Positions 1 to 9,321 of a stretch of DNA of 64,000 nt are shown here, piece by piece. The DNA is from Mycolicibacterium vulneris. Its GTDB lineage: Bacteria; Actinomycetota; Actinomycetes; Mycobacteriales; Mycobacteriaceae. The notes below the pieces were generated by a model. It ran no database searches and was not told the DNA's origin. It was given only the letters and a program-made list of their open reading frames with translations. Numbering within the stretch: position 1 is the first letter of the stretch; each line of letters starts with the position of its first letter. The stretch lies in NCBI RefSeq assembly GCF_002104765.1, contig NZ_NCXM01000013.1, forward strand, positions 62,001 to 126,000, read 5' to 3'. The translations under genes were made by a program, and so were the position numbers.

Positions 1-666
1 ACGATCGGACTGCTGTCCACCGGCGCGGTGTTGTTGGTGGTTCTGGTGACCAAGTTCGCCTCCGGGGCGTGGATCGCACTGTTCGCGATGAGCCTGCTGT
101 TCGGGATCATGAAAATGATTCACCGGCACTACAACACCGTGAACCGCGAATTGGAGGAGCAGGCCGCCGCGCAGGACAACGTGGTGTTGCCCAGCCGCAA
201 TCACGCCGTGGTGCTGGTGTCGAAGCTGCACCTGCCGACGCTGCGAGCGCTGGCCTACGCCAGGGCCACCCGGCCCGACGTTCTCGAGGCGATCACGGTC
301 AGCGTCGACGACGCGGAAACCCGCGACCTGGTGCACAAGTGGGAGGAAAGCGATATCAGCGTCCCGCTCAAGGTCATCGCGTCGCCGTATCGCGAAGTCA
401 CCCGTCCCGTCTTGGACTACGTCAAACGGGCCAGGGAAGAATCGCCGCGCACCGTGGTGACGGTGTTCATTCCGGAGTACGTGGTGGGCCATTGGTGGGA
501 GCAGGTGCTGCACAACCAGAGCGCTCTTCGGCTCAAGGGCCGCCTGCTGTTCATGCCGGGCGTCATGGTGACTTCGGTTCCGTGGCAGTTGAGTTCGTCG
601 GAACGCCGCAAGACTTTGCAGCCGCACGTGGCGCCCGGTGACGCTCGCCGGGGGATCTTCGATTGA
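1..666 (+). CDS. C-terminal part of an APC-type amino-acid permease
   Basis: The gene enters from outside the window; 221 residues are visible, in frame from base 1. The visible part opens with two hydrophobic segments (about residues 2-17 and 22-36) ending in a basic loop, then a soluble tail of about 160 residues of alternating beta and alpha character. This matches the C-terminal end of APC-superfamily permeases of the Rv2690c type, which carry a cytosolic tail after the last helices. Its stop overlaps the TTG start of the next gene by four bases, as expected for the Rv2690c-Rv2689c pair. The substrate cannot be told from this part. Confidence 0.75.
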   Translation, partial: TIGLLSTGAVLLVVLVTKFASGAWIALFAMSLLFGIMKMIHRHYNTVNRELEEQAAAQDNVVLPSRNHAVVLVSKLHLPTLRALAYARATRPDVLEAITVSVDDAETRDLVHKWEESDISVPLKVIASPYREVTRPVLDYVKRAREESPRTVVTVFIPEYVVGHWWEQVLHNQSALRLKGRLLFMPGVMVTSVPWQLSSSERRKTLQPHVAPGDARRGIFD

Positions 667-1886
667 GCCGCGAATCGACACGGGCGCGGCGCGCGGGACC
701 ACCCCCCGTGGGCGAGCTGACCTTGACCACCGATGCCCCGGCCAACGGCGGCAGCTGCGTGGCGCATCACGAAGGCCGGGTGGTGTTCGTCCGGTATGCG
801 TTGCCCGGTGAGCGGGTGCGTGCCCGGGTGACCACGGATCGCGGATCCTATTGGCACGCAGAGGTTATCGAAGTTCTCGACGCTGCGGCCGGCCGTATCG
901 CGTCGCTGTGCCCCATCGCCGGGGTGGACGGCGCCGGCTGTTGCGACCTGGCGTTCGCCGACCCCGAAGTGACCCGCACGCTGAAGGCCGAGGTGGTGGC
1001 CAACCAGCTCGAGCGCCTCGGCGGGCATGCGTGGAGCGGCGAGGCCGAGCCGCTGGCGGATTCCGCGCCGACCGGGTGGCGCACCCGCGTTCGGCTCGAC
1101 GTGGGCCCCGACCGTCGCCCGGGCTTTCACCGGTACCACAGCGACGATTTGGTGACCGACCTGCGTTGTGCGCAGCTCCCGGCCGGCATGCTCGACGGGA
1201 TCGCCGACCTCGAGTGGCCGCCCGCCGCCCAGCTGCACGTGGCCGTCGACGACGACGGCGCGCGCCACGTGGTGCGCACGCTGCGGCAGGGCAGGCAGAC
1301 CGCTACCAAGGTGATGGAGGGTCGCTACGAGGCGGTGCAGCGAGTGGCCGGGCGCAGCTGGCAGGTGCCGGTGACAGCCTTCTGGCAGGCGCACCGCGAC
1401 GCTGCGGGGGTGTACAGCGAGCTGGTCGCCGATTGGGCGCAGCTGGGCACCGGGATGCGCGCGTGGGATTTATACGGCGGCGCAGGCGTTTTCGCCGCGG
1501 TGCTCGGTGATGCCGTGGGCCCGTCGGGGCGGGTGCTCAGTGTCGACACCTCACGTGCGTCTACCCGGGCCGCCCGGGCCGCCCTGGCCGATCTGACCCA
1601 GGTGCAGATCGTCACCGACTCGGTGCGGCGGGCGCTGGCGGCGCAGCGCGGGCGCGCCGACGTGGCGGTGCTCGATCCACCGCGGGCGGGGGCCGGGCGC
1701 GAGGTCCTCGATCTGCTGGCCGCCGCCGATGTCCCGAGGGTGGTGCACATCGGTTGTGAGGCAGCATCATTCGCTCGCGACATCGGGATCTACCTCGGGC
1801 ACGGTTACACCGTCGAGAAGATCAAGGTGTTCGACGCCTTCCCGCTGACCCATCACACGGAATGCGTCGCGCTGCTGACCCGTTAG
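663..1886 (+). CDS. TrmA/RumA-family class I SAM-dependent RNA methyltransferase
   Basis: A 407-residue protein of the RNA uracil-5-methyltransferase family (Rv2689c type). A TRAM-like RNA-binding region covers about residues 15-75. A cysteine group [12 protein letters not shown] near residue 82 resembles the iron-sulfur ligands of the RumA branch. The SAM site is [11 protein letters not shown] near residue 268, the family motif DPPRAG lies near residue 338, and the expected nucleophile Cys sits in [12 protein letters not shown] near residue 365. The TTG start overlaps the stop of the permease gene, so the two are probably cotranscribed and translationally coupled. Whether tRNA or rRNA is the target cannot be read from sequence. 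Confidence 0.9.
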   Translation: MSRESTRARRAGPPPVGELTLTTDAPANGGSCVAHHEGRVVFVRYALPGERVRARVTTDRGSYWHAEVIEVLDAAAGRIASLCPIAGVDGAGCCDLAFADPEVTRTLKAEVVANQLERLGGHAWSGEAEPLADSAPTGWRTRVRLDVGPDRRPGFHRYHSDDLVTDLRCAQLPAGMLDGIADLEWPPAAQLHVAVDDDGARHVVRTLRQGRQTATKVMEGRYEAVQRVAGRSWQVPVTAFWQAHRDAAGVYSELVADWAQLGTGMRAWDLYGGAGVFAAVLGDAVGPSGRVLSVDTSRASTRAARAALADLTQVQIVTDSVRRALAAQRGRADVAVLDPPRAGAGREVLDLLAAADVPRVVHIGCEAASFARDIGIYLGHGYTVEKIKVFDAFPLTHHTECVALLTR

Positions 1887-3172
1887 GTGAGTACGAAGTA
1901 CCGAAGCCATAGGTAGAGCGCGCACAGTGTGGTGGAGAGCACGGTCACCAGCACGCCCTTGCGGGTGAATTCCCAAAAAGAGATGGGATTGCCGGAACGC
2001 AGGGCGATGCCCACCATGACGATGTTCGCAGTGGAGCCGACTGCGGTGAGGTTGCCGCCGAGGTCGCCACCGAGCGCCAGCGACCACCACAGTGCGTTAT
2101 GGTGCGTCTGGCCGGGGATGGTCGTAGCGAGGTGACTGACGATCGGTGTCATCGTGGCCACATACGGGACGTTGTCGATGACGCCGGACACCACCGTTGA
2201 GAACCCCAGGATCAGCATGGTCGCGAGCAGCGCGTTGCCGCCGGTGACGTTGGCCGCCAGCCGGCCCACAATGCCGATGACGCCTGTTTTGAGCAGGGCG
2301 CCGACCATTACGAACAGCCCGACCATGAACAGCAGCGTGTCCCATTCGACGTGGGAGAGGTAGTCGGACGTTTCCAACCGGGACGCCAGAATGAGCACAC
2401 CGGCGCCGAGCAATGCCACCAGTGATGGCGCGACGTGTATCGCCGGGGACAAGACGAACCCGGCGAATACGGCGGCCAAGACGACCCCGCACTTGATGAG
2501 CAGCAAGCGATCTCGGATGGCTTCGCGCTCCTGCAGTGCCATGACGTCGGCGATGCGTTCGGGATTGACGGTCGAAAAGCCGCGGAACAACAGCGGTGAC
2601 ACGGCGATGAGGGCCAGCAGCACGATGACCACGATCGGTGCCATGTTGACCAGAAAGGCGTTGAACGACAGGCCCTTGCGGGCGCCGATGATGATGTTGG
2701 GCGGGTCACCGACCAGCGTCGCCGCGCCCCCGATGTTGGAGGCGAAGACCTCCGCGATCAACATCGGCACCGGGTTGATCTCCAGCCGGTCGCAAACCAG
2801 CAGGGTGACGGGGGCGATCAGCAACACCGAGACGACGTTGGGCAGCACGGCCGAGGCGAGCGCCATCACCAGCATGAGCAGGATCATGATGCGCAGCGGG
2901 GAGCCGTTGGCACGCTTGACGGCCCAGATCGCGACGTACTCGAAGACGCCGGTATGGCGCAGGATGCTGACGATCATCATCATCCCCAGCATCAGAAAGA
3001 TGACGTCCCAGTCGATTCCGTTGTCCTGGGAGTAGAACACGTCGGGCGAGTCGATCACCGGCAGCATGACCACCAGCCCGGCGCCCACCAGCGCGACCGT
3101 TGTTTTGCTGAAGCGTTCGCTGATCAAGAAGGCATACGTGACCAGGAACACCGCGATCGCGTAGTACATCAT
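1883..3172 (-). CDS. ArsB/NhaD (ion transporter) superfamily permease
   Basis: A 429-residue integral membrane protein with about eleven hydrophobic segments spread over its whole length. It carries the family signature GDPPN near residue 157 and a second repeat-like half with [11 protein letters not shown] near residue 335, as in ArsB, NhaD and CitM transporters. In M. tuberculosis the corresponding position holds the Rv2684/Rv2685 pair annotated arsA/arsB1; only one copy is present here. No arsR or arsenate reductase gene is nearby, so arsenite export is not supported and another anion or proton antiport is equally likely. The gene converges on the methyltransferase gene with a four-base overlap of the stops. 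Confidence 0.85.
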   Translation of the reverse strand: MMYYAIAVFLVTYAFLISERFSKTTVALVGAGLVVMLPVIDSPDVFYSQDNGIDWDVIFLMLGMMMIVSILRHTGVFEYVAIWAVKRANGSPLRIMILLMLVMALASAVLPNVVSVLLIAPVTLLVCDRLEINPVPMLIAEVFASNIGGAATLVGDPPNIIIGARKGLSFNAFLVNMAPIVVIVLLALIAVSPLLFRGFSTVNPERIADVMALQEREAIRDRLLLIKCGVVLAAVFAGFVLSPAIHVAPSLVALLGAGVLILASRLETSDYLSHVEWDTLLFMVGLFVMVGALLKTGVIGIVGRLAANVTGGNALLATMLILGFSTVVSGVIDNVPYVATMTPIVSHLATTIPGQTHHNALWWSLALGGDLGGNLTAVGSTANIVMVGIALRSGNPISFWEFTRKGVLVTVLSTTLCALYLWLRYFVLT

Positions 3173-3197
3173 CGGCGCCGCCTCCCCGCGAGACCGA

Positions 3198-3644
3198 TCA
3201 CTGGTTCAAAGCCACGGCCAGCAGGCGCGATGCCGTGACCACCCCTAACAACTCACCGCCTTTGACCACGGCGACCAGCTGACTGTTCAGGCGCGACATG
3301 ACTTCGGCCAGCTCGATGATCGTGTCGTCGGCGTCGACGACGGGAATGTGCTGCCGTTGCTGTGGCATCACATCGCGAATCGACTTGCCGCCCAGTCTTT
3401 CTGCAGCGTGGTCGGCGACGGATTCGGTCAGCACGCCGGCCAGTGCGGGATCTTCCTGCACATAGCTGGGCAGGATGAATCTGACCACCTGGGATGCCGT
3501 CAGCACTGCGAACGGCGCTTCGGCCTTGCCGGTATCGATGACGAGCCCGGTCAGCCGGTGCGCGGCGAGCAGGCGAACCGCGTCCAGCGCGTCGGAGTCG
3601 ATGCTCACGATCGGGAATTTCTCCGCGATCTCGCCCGCGCGCAT
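3198..3644 (-). CDS. CBS-domain protein
   Basis: A 148-residue protein made almost entirely of a pair of CBS motifs. The first runs from [20 protein letters not shown], with HRLTGLVID, and the second from [19 protein letters not shown] to [11 protein letters not shown]. Such pairs usually bind adenosyl nucleotides and act as energy sensors. I chose the ATG at 3644 because the first CBS motif begins there. The reading frame stays open to 3806, and a TTG at residue -17 (LRRGRGATAV) would give a longer protein of about 165 residues. It lies 25 bases upstream of the permease gene in the same direction and may regulate that transporter. Confidence 0.75.
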   Translation of the reverse strand: MRAGEIAEKFPIVSIDSDALDAVRLLAAHRLTGLVIDTGKAEAPFAVLTASQVVRFILPSYVQEDPALAGVLTESVADHAAERLGGKSIRDVMPQQRQHIPVVDADDTIIELAEVMSRLNSQLVAVVKGGELLGVVTASRLLAVALNQ

Positions 3645-3903
3645 GCCGTTACCGTACGGCGGGTGGACGGCTGTGGCACCGCGGCCACGCCTCAAGAATT
3701 CGTCAATATCCGGCTCAGCCGTCAGACGGCCCGATCGGTGGCGGCGCCGCAAGCTATACCTCCTGGAGTCGCTGAACAGCAACGCCGACCAGGCTTCCCG
3801 GCACACCGTGCAGTGAGGTTACCAAAGTCGCGGTCCGAGGGCCCGACGGCGAGATTGAAACTGTCTAAGGGGCCACCCGCCACGAGCTGCGTAGACTGAC
3901 TGG

Positions 3904-5829
3904 ATGCTGGAACAGATTCGTGGGCCCGCCGATCTGCAGCACCTTTCCCAACATGAACTTCGCGAACTGTCCGCCGAGATTCGCGAGTTTCTGATTCACA
4001 AGGTTGCTGCCACGGGGGGACACCTGGGGCCGAATCTGGGCGTGGTCGAGCTGACGCTCGCCCTGCACCGGGTGTTCGACTCACCCCACGATCCGATCAT
4101 CTTCGACACCGGCCATCAGGCCTACGTGCACAAGATGCTGACGGGCCGCTCCCACGACTTCGAGAGCCTGCGCAAGAAGGGCGGGCTGTCCGGATATCCG
4201 TCGCGCGCCGAGAGCGAGCACGACTGGGTGGAGTCCAGCCACGCCAGCGCCTCCTTGTCCTACGCCGACGGCCTGGCCAAGGCCTTCGAACTGAGCGGGC
4301 ACCGCAACCGGCACGTGGTCGCGGTGGTCGGCGACGGCGCGCTCACCGGCGGCATGTGCTGGGAGGCGCTGAACAACATCGCCGCCTCCGGCCGCCCGGT
4401 CATCATCGTGGTCAACGACAACGGCCGCAGCTACGCCCCGACGATCGGCGGTGTCGCCGACCATCTCGCCTCGCTGCGGCTGCAGCCGGCCTACGAGCAG
4501 GCGCTGGAGAAGGGCCGCGACGCGCTGCGCGCGCTGCCGCTGGTCGGCAAGATCGCCTACCGCGTCATGCACAGCGTCAAGGCCGGCATCAAGGACTCGC
4601 TGTCGCCGCAGCTGATGTTCACCGATCTGGGCCTGAAGTACGTCGGCCCCGTCGACGGTCACGACGAACGCGCGGTGGAGGCCGCGCTGCGCCACGCCCG
4701 CGGCTTCGGCCGCCCCGTGATCGTGCACGTGGTGACCCGCAAGGGGATGGGTTTTGCGCCGGCCGAGGACGACGAGGCCGAGCAGATGCATTCGTGCGGC
4801 GTCATCGACCCGGTCACCGGCCAGGCGACCAAGGTCGCCGGCCCGGGCTGGACGGCGACGTTCTCCGACGCCCTCATCGGCTACGCCCGGAAGCGCCGCG
4901 ACATCGTGGCCATCACCGCGGCCATGCCAGGCCCGACCGGGCTGACCCCGTTCGGGCAGCAGTTCCCGGACCGCTTGTTCGACGTCGGCATCGCCGAGCA
5001 GCATGCGATGACGTCGGCGGCCGGCCTGGCCATGGGTGGCATGCACCCGGTGGTGGCCATCTATTCGACGTTCCTCAACCGGGCCTTCGACCAGATCATG
5101 ATGGACGTGGCGCTGCACAAGCTGCCCGTCACCATGGTGCTCGACCGGGCCGGCATCACCGGTTCGGACGGCGCGAGCCACAACGGCATGTGGGACATGT
5201 CGATGCTGGGCATCGTCCCCGGCATGCGGGTGGCTGCACCCCGGGACGCCACCCGGTTGCGCGAGGAACTCGGTGAGGCGCTCGATGTCGACGACGGCCC
5301 CACGGCGCTGCGCTTCCCCAAAGGTGATGTGGGCGAGGACATCCCGGCGATCGAGCGCCGTGGATCGGGCACCACGGGCGTCGACGTGCTCGCGGTCCCG
5401 GCCGCCGGTTGCAACCACGACGTCCTGCTGATCGGCGTCGGCGCGTTCGCGCCGATGGCGCTGGCGGTGGCCAGGCGGCTGCAGGACCAGGGGATCGGCG
5501 TCACGGTCATCGACCCGCGCTGGGTGCTCCCGGTCTCGGAGAGCCTTCTGGAATTGGCGGCCCAGCACAAGCTCGTCGTCACATGCGAGGACAACGGGGT
5601 CAACGGCGGGGTGGGCTCGGCGGTGTCCGCCGCCCTGCGCCGCGCCGAGATCGACGTTCCGTGCCGCGATGTGGGGCTGCCGCAGCAGTTCTACGAGCAC
5701 GCCTCGCGCGGTGAGCTGCTGTCAGACCTGGCGCTGACCGATCAGGACGTGGCCCGCCGCATCACCGGTTGGGTCGCCGCGCTGGGCAGCGGCGTCGCCG
5801 AAGCGGAGATCCGCGAGCACCTCGACTAG
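3904..5829 (+). CDS. dxs: 1-deoxy-D-xylulose-5-phosphate synthase
   Basis: A full-length 641-residue DXS, the thiamine-diphosphate enzyme that condenses pyruvate and glyceraldehyde-3-phosphate in the first step of the MEP isoprenoid pathway. The N-terminal domain has the substrate/TPP region [16 protein letters not shown] near residue 68 and the TPP-magnesium motif [16 protein letters not shown] near residue 143. The central pyrimidine-binding domain has [20 protein letters not shown] near residue 361, and a transketolase C-terminal domain follows. It matches Rv2682c (dxs1) in position and length and is divergent from the CBS gene. In M. tuberculosis the next gene is RNase D; here an insertion follows directly. 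Confidence 0.97.
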   Translation: MLEQIRGPADLQHLSQHELRELSAEIREFLIHKVAATGGHLGPNLGVVELTLALHRVFDSPHDPIIFDTGHQAYVHKMLTGRSHDFESLRKKGGLSGYPSRAESEHDWVESSHASASLSYADGLAKAFELSGHRNRHVVAVVGDGALTGGMCWEALNNIAASGRPVIIVVNDNGRSYAPTIGGVADHLASLRLQPAYEQALEKGRDALRALPLVGKIAYRVMHSVKAGIKDSLSPQLMFTDLGLKYVGPVDGHDERAVEAALRHARGFGRPVIVHVVTRKGMGFAPAEDDEAEQMHSCGVIDPVTGQATKVAGPGWTATFSDALIGYARKRRDIVAITAAMPGPTGLTPFGQQFPDRLFDVGIAEQHAMTSAAGLAMGGMHPVVAIYSTFLNRAFDQIMMDVALHKLPVTMVLDRAGITGSDGASHNGMWDMSMLGIVPGMRVAAPRDATRLREELGEALDVDDGPTALRFPKGDVGEDIPAIERRGSGTTGVDVLAVPAAGCNHDVLLIGVGAFAPMALAVARRLQDQGIGVTVIDPRWVLPVSESLLELAAQHKLVVTCEDNGVNGGVGSAVSAALRRAEIDVPCRDVGLPQQFYEHASRGELLSDLALTDQDVARRITGWVAALGSGVAEAEIREHLD

Positions 5830-5841
5830 TCGGGGCGCAGC

Positions 5842-6018
5842 GCTGTCGACGGGCACTCACGCATGGCCTACGGCGAGCTGTTAGCCGACGAACGCAAGGA
5901 AACGGCGGCCGTGTTTTGGATGCGCGCCAACACGTGATTCAACCAATGTGGTATCACGGTCCCGGATGTGTTGACAGACAGCGGCTCCTGTTACAGGTCT
6001 GGTGACTTCCGCTCATAG
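5842..6018 (+). pseudogene. IS481-family transposase fragment (DDE core remnant)
   Basis: In one frame I read GHSRMAYGELLADERK, KETAAVFWMRANT, a TGA stop at 5935-5937, then GITVPDVLTDSGSCYRSG and a stop at 6016. This is the middle of the catalytic core of IS481-type transposases, including the region around the second Asp (usually TDNGS, here TDSGS). The TGA stands where Trp (TGG) is usual, so a single substitution interrupts the frame. Both the N-terminal part and the C-terminal part with the catalytic Glu are missing, so the element is dead. No terminal inverted repeats were found. It begins 12 bases after the dxs stop, exactly where the ancestral gene order is broken. Confidence 0.8.
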
Positions 6019-6033
6019 GACCCGGCCCGCTGA

Positions 6034-6213
6034 TCAAAGTCGTTGGCGCGGGTGCCGCGTTGCGTAGCGGTAGGTGTAGCCGTCGTTCTTGCCGATCAGG
6101 CCCAGGCCCGGTTCTGGTTGTGGTCTCCGGCTCATGCTGCGAGTAGTCAAAGCGGCGAGCGCGGCTGCACCGGCGAGCCAGATCCATTTCGCCGACGGGC
6201 GCCCGATGCTCAT
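6034..6213 (-). CDS. 59-residue predicted single-pass membrane protein
   Basis: A short ORF whose ATG overlaps the stop of the Rieske oxygenase gene (ATGA). It reads MSIGRPSAKWIWLAGAAALA, then a basic stretch with RSMSRRPQPEP and an end rich in Tyr and Arg. One hydrophobic helix (about residues 9-24) is followed by positive charges. Codons mostly have G or C in third position. The ATGA overlap suggests translational coupling to the oxygenase, perhaps as a membrane anchor or small partner; that role is inference. I know of no family match. Confidence 0.55.
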   Translation of the reverse strand: MSIGRPSAKWIWLAGAAALAALTTRSMSRRPQPEPGLGLIGKNDGYTYRYATRHPRQRL

Positions 6214-7361
6214 TCGCCGGCCTTCCTGGCGTGCAAACCCGAGCTGATCCCGGCGCGGGGTCCGTTGGAGCGGATCGCGCCGCTGTCCATGTTGCCGTCG
6301 CCAGGGATGCGCGAGTCCCAGTGGCGGCGGAATGCGATGAGGCCCTTGTCGAAGGGGGCATAGGGTGGCTTAGGGCCTTCGACGCGGTGCCTCAGTAGCG
6401 CAACGTCTTGGGCGGCGGTTGAGTAAAGCCCCAAGCGGAGCACTTTAGTCATCAGCGTCTCCAGGAGTGGTCCCACGATGGGTACTCGCGGGCGCGGCAC
6501 GACGTCGATCGCGAAGAAGTGGTGGTCGTCCTCGTTGCACGGAGTCCAACAGACGAGGTGGTCACCCCAATTGCCGGTGTTCTCGATGTGGGTCAAGTGA
6601 ATGGTGGCACCGAAACTCGTTGCGATCAGACTGCCTCGGACAGGGGTGAAGATGTTGACCAGTTCCCCCTGTCGATAGAGGCGCTTCAGGTTCGCCCATG
6701 TGTACCAGGGCCGGTAGCTGTGCAGCCGGTTTTCGATCTTGATCATCGTCGAGGTCTCTTCCAGGGCTACCGCTTCCCCCCACTCCGCGGCACCGTGCGC
6801 AAAGGCCAGATGCATACCGTCGCAGATGTTTTCGGCGAAATACTTCGCCGGGAAGGGCATGTACAGCCGGTGTGGCACCGTGATGAAGTCTCGCGGCGAA
6901 ACGCCGTAGTGCTCGTAGAGGTCTGGAATCACATGATCAGGCTCGCCGTCGCCGTTCCACAGGTAGACGGCCCCGTCGCGCTCCATGATCCGGTATGTCG
7001 GCAGACAGCGATTCTTTAGCTGCCGGGAGGGACCCACCTGGCTGACCACCGAGCCCGTGGGGTCGTAGCCCCAGCCATGGAATGGGCAATGCAGAGTGGT
7101 CCCGCGAACCATCCCGCCGTAACCAAGGTGCGCACCGAGATGCAGGCAGTGTGCGGCCTGGCAATGCAAACAGCCGTCGTCATCGCGCCAAAGCACCAGG
7201 TCTTTTTCCAGTGCTCGGACCGGTTCGCTGCGGCCGCGAGCGACGTCCGTCGAGAGTGCGACTATCCACCATGACGCCGGGTAGGCCGGATTGAGCGCGG
7301 GCGCGTACCGCTTGTCGGGCTTGGTCGTGGCGGTGGGAATCGGGCGGGAATCAACGGTCAT
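6210..7361 (-). CDS. Rieske non-heme iron oxygenase, terminal oxygenase subunit
   Basis: A 383-residue alpha-subunit-type aromatic-ring or steroid-type oxygenase. The Rieske [2Fe-2S] ligands are C72-x-H74 (HCLHLGAH) and C92-x2-H95 (HCPFHGWGYD). The mononuclear iron site is N178-x2-D181-x2-H184-x4-H189 (ENICDGMHLAFAHG), with the third carboxylate probably in TAAQDVALLRH near the C-terminus. I chose the ATG at 7361, preceded by AAAGAG; the frame upstream is open but has no protein-like composition. No ferredoxin or reductase gene is adjacent, so electrons must come from elsewhere. It is divergent from a TetR gene. KshA-like and VanA-like enzymes share this layout; the substrate is unknown. Confidence 0.88.
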   Translation of the reverse strand: MTVDSRPIPTATTKPDKRYAPALNPAYPASWWIVALSTDVARGRSEPVRALEKDLVLWRDDDGCLHCQAAHCLHLGAHLGYGGMVRGTTLHCPFHGWGYDPTGSVVSQVGPSRQLKNRCLPTYRIMERDGAVYLWNGDGEPDHVIPDLYEHYGVSPRDFITVPHRLYMPFPAKYFAENICDGMHLAFAHGAAEWGEAVALEETSTMIKIENRLHSYRPWYTWANLKRLYRQGELVNIFTPVRGSLIATSFGATIHLTHIENTGNWGDHLVCWTPCNEDDHHFFAIDVVPRPRVPIVGPLLETLMTKVLRLGLYSTAAQDVALLRHRVEGPKPPYAPFDKGLIAFRRHWDSRIPGDGNMDSGAIRSNGPRAGISSGLHARKAGE

Positions 7362-7392
7362 CGAGCGCTCTTTCGAGGTCCGGGACAACGAC

Positions 7393-7412
7393 ATCGGACA
7401 TATTATCGGACA
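7393..7412. promoter_or_regulatory. Direct repeat ATCGGACA x2, likely regulator-binding site
   Basis: ATCGGACA occurs at 7393-7400 and 7405-7412 with four bases (TATT) between, a 12-bp period. It lies in the 91-bp gap between the divergent oxygenase and TetR starts, over an AT-rich spot that could be a -10 element. The position fits an operator of the adjacent TetR protein, but the repeat is direct rather than inverted. Confidence 0.45.
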
Positions 7413-7452
7413 ATGCGTTCGACACGGTGGCGATCGGCTAATCTGACTGGTC

Positions 7453-8088
7453 ATGGCGTCCATTACCCGCAAGAAACGGCCTGGGCGGGCGGATAGTAGG
7501 ACGCCAACGAAGCAACGCCTGCTGCTTGCGGTGGAGCGCCTGCTCAGCCGGGGGGAGTCCTTCACCGAAATGAGCGTGGGACGCCTCATCGCCGAAGCGG
7601 GGGTCAGTCGCTCGACGTTCTACGTGCATTTCGCCGATAAGGGTGAGCTTCTGCGGGCGCTCACGTCGGACATCGCCGATGAACTCGCCACCGCGGCCAG
7701 CGTGTGCTGGGACCTCCCCGCCAACACAACTCGCGAGGACGTCACCAACGGTCTTTTGCACCTAGTGGAGGTCTATTTGCCCCACGCGGATCTGCTGGCC
7801 GCGATTGTCGAAATGGCGGGATACGACGCCGTCGTTCGAGCTCATTGGATCAGCCTGATGGAGCAAGTCATTGCTGATGCTGCGACCCATATTCGCCGTG
7901 GGCAGGGGGAAGGCAGCATCCGAAGTGATGTGCGTCCTGTCGAGACCGCCCAATGGTTGATCTGGATGATCGAGCGCGGTGTCTACCAATTGGTTCGCAA
8001 CGCGGCGCCGACTGACGCGCGTGCGCTCATCGACGAACTTGGCAACATTATCTGGTACCGCCTCTACGAATCCCGGCCGCCAGCGTGA
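7453..8088 (+). CDS. TetR/AcrR-family transcriptional regulator
   Basis: A 211-residue regulator with an N-terminal helix-turn-helix (about residues 20-68: LLAVERLLSRG, MSVGRLIAEAGVSRSTFYVH, FADKGELLRAL) followed by an all-helical ligand/dimer domain of ordinary length. It is transcribed away from the Rieske oxygenase gene across a 91-bp gap holding a repeated motif, the usual layout for a local repressor of the divergent gene. The inducer is unknown and may be the oxygenase substrate. The gene converges on the LLM oxidoreductase gene. Confidence 0.88.
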   Translation: MASITRKKRPGRADSRTPTKQRLLLAVERLLSRGESFTEMSVGRLIAEAGVSRSTFYVHFADKGELLRALTSDIADELATAASVCWDLPANTTREDVTNGLLHLVEVYLPHADLLAAIVEMAGYDAVVRAHWISLMEQVIADAATHIRRGQGEGSIRSDVRPVETAQWLIWMIERGVYQLVRNAAPTDARALIDELGNIIWYRLYESRPPA

Positions 8089-8145
8089 GTCTGCCATCGG
8101 GTTGTCCCACGCAGGTTCCCTGCCCGCCCGATATGTGTTTGCTGC

Positions 8146-9291
8146 TCAGGCGTTGTTGTTGCGTTTCATGGCCGCGCAGAGTTCGATCATCCAGCCGACG
8201 GCCAGTGCGGCATCGGCTGGGTCACCGACGACGGGCAGGTAGTCGAAGGGCATGACCCAGTCGATTCCGGCATCGAGGTAGGGCTGGACCTGTTTGGCGA
8301 CGTCGTCGGGGGAACCGAGGAGCCAGGCCGCGCGCACATGGTCGGGCGTAGTGGCGGTGACGATCTGGTCGATGAACTCGGAGTCGGTGTCGTAGGGGAG
8401 CATGTCTCGGAAGTAGCTCCAGCCGGGAGGGAATGGTAGTGAGCGTTCTTCCTTCGCCCACATGTCGGTGTCGACTCGTCCCACCGCCGAGGACACCCAC
8501 TTGATCAGGGGGTTGTCGAAGGCGGCTTGGAGCTTGGACTGGTCGGGGTGGAGGAGAACAGACACCCACAGCGCGATGCGGAACTGCTCGGGGTCGCGGC
8601 CTTTTTGTTCGACCTGGTGACGGATTAGCTGGATTGAGTCCGCGGTCTCTTCTGGCGAGGTGAGCGCGTTGGGCACCGCGATCGCGATTCCGTCAGCCCA
8701 GGATGTCGCGTAGTCGAGCAGTTGCGGACCGCCGCCCAGCGCCCACAGCGTCGGGCGATGTTGCTTGGCCCCGCCGAGGTAGGCGCGCTTGAATTTCCAG
8801 CGTTTGCCGTCGAAGTCGATCGGTCCGTCGTTGTCGAGGATCTGCCGGTAGATCTGAAACAGGTCCTTCATACGCGACATTCCTTGGTTGGTCGGATGTC
8901 CGAAGGGTGCCGTCTGCTTGAGTTCTCCGCCGCCGATCTGGAAGTTCGCGCGGCCTTCGGTCAGGTGCGCGAGCGTCAGCATCGACTGCACTATCTCGGC
9001 TGGGCCGCGCCGGACGCTGTCGGATGTTAAGTGCAGGTTCAGATTCGGCGCCGCGGCGTGGATGTAGGGGGCGACCATGAACGCGTCCATTGCGGAGTCC
9101 GGATCGCCTATCAGCCCCGCGAGCGGGGTATTCTCCGGAGTCCAAAGCTGTTGTGGCGCAAAGCCGGCCAGCTGGTCGGGCACGAGGACGCCGTCGACGT
9201 GGCCGCTGTCCTGCAGTGCGCGGCATTGATCGGCGATGATGCTGGCGGGAAAGTGGCGGTCGGTCCAGATACCGACACATGTCTCGAGCAC
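8146..9291 (-). CDS. LLM-class (F420-dependent type) oxidoreductase
   Basis: A 381-residue TIM-barrel flavin/F420 oxidoreductase of the luciferase-like monooxygenase superfamily. Visible family features are HLTEGRANFQIGGGE near residue 110, the ALGGGPQLLDYATSWADGI segment near residue 185, and the C-terminal GSPDDVAKQVQPYLDAGID. The arrangement resembles the F420-dependent ketoreductase and methylene-tetrahydromethanopterin-reductase branch. I took the GTG at 9291 because GGAGG lies nine bases upstream. It is the last gene of a four-gene minus-strand operon with a kinase, a second LLM enzyme and a TetR gene. Cofactor (F420 or FMN) and substrate are not determined by the sequence. Confidence 0.85.
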   Translation of the reverse strand: MLETCVGIWTDRHFPASIIADQCRALQDSGHVDGVLVPDQLAGFAPQQLWTPENTPLAGLIGDPDSAMDAFMVAPYIHAAAPNLNLHLTSDSVRRGPAEIVQSMLTLAHLTEGRANFQIGGGELKQTAPFGHPTNQGMSRMKDLFQIYRQILDNDGPIDFDGKRWKFKRAYLGGAKQHRPTLWALGGGPQLLDYATSWADGIAIAVPNALTSPEETADSIQLIRHQVEQKGRDPEQFRIALWVSVLLHPDQSKLQAAFDNPLIKWVSSAVGRVDTDMWAKEERSLPFPPGWSYFRDMLPYDTDSEFIDQIVTATTPDHVRAAWLLGSPDDVAKQVQPYLDAGIDWVMPFDYLPVVGDPADAALAVGWMIELCAAMKRNNNA

Positions 9292-9321
9292 GGGTGAATT
9301 CCTCCTTCGATCGTCCTGTGG

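Noticed and set aside
1883..3172. Arsenic resistance operon
   Set aside because: The transporter belongs to the ArsB/NhaD superfamily but no arsR, arsC or second ars gene is near.
4081..5700. 539-codon minus-strand ORF over dxs
   Set aside because: His/Arg/Gly-rich antisense frame of a well-supported DXS gene.
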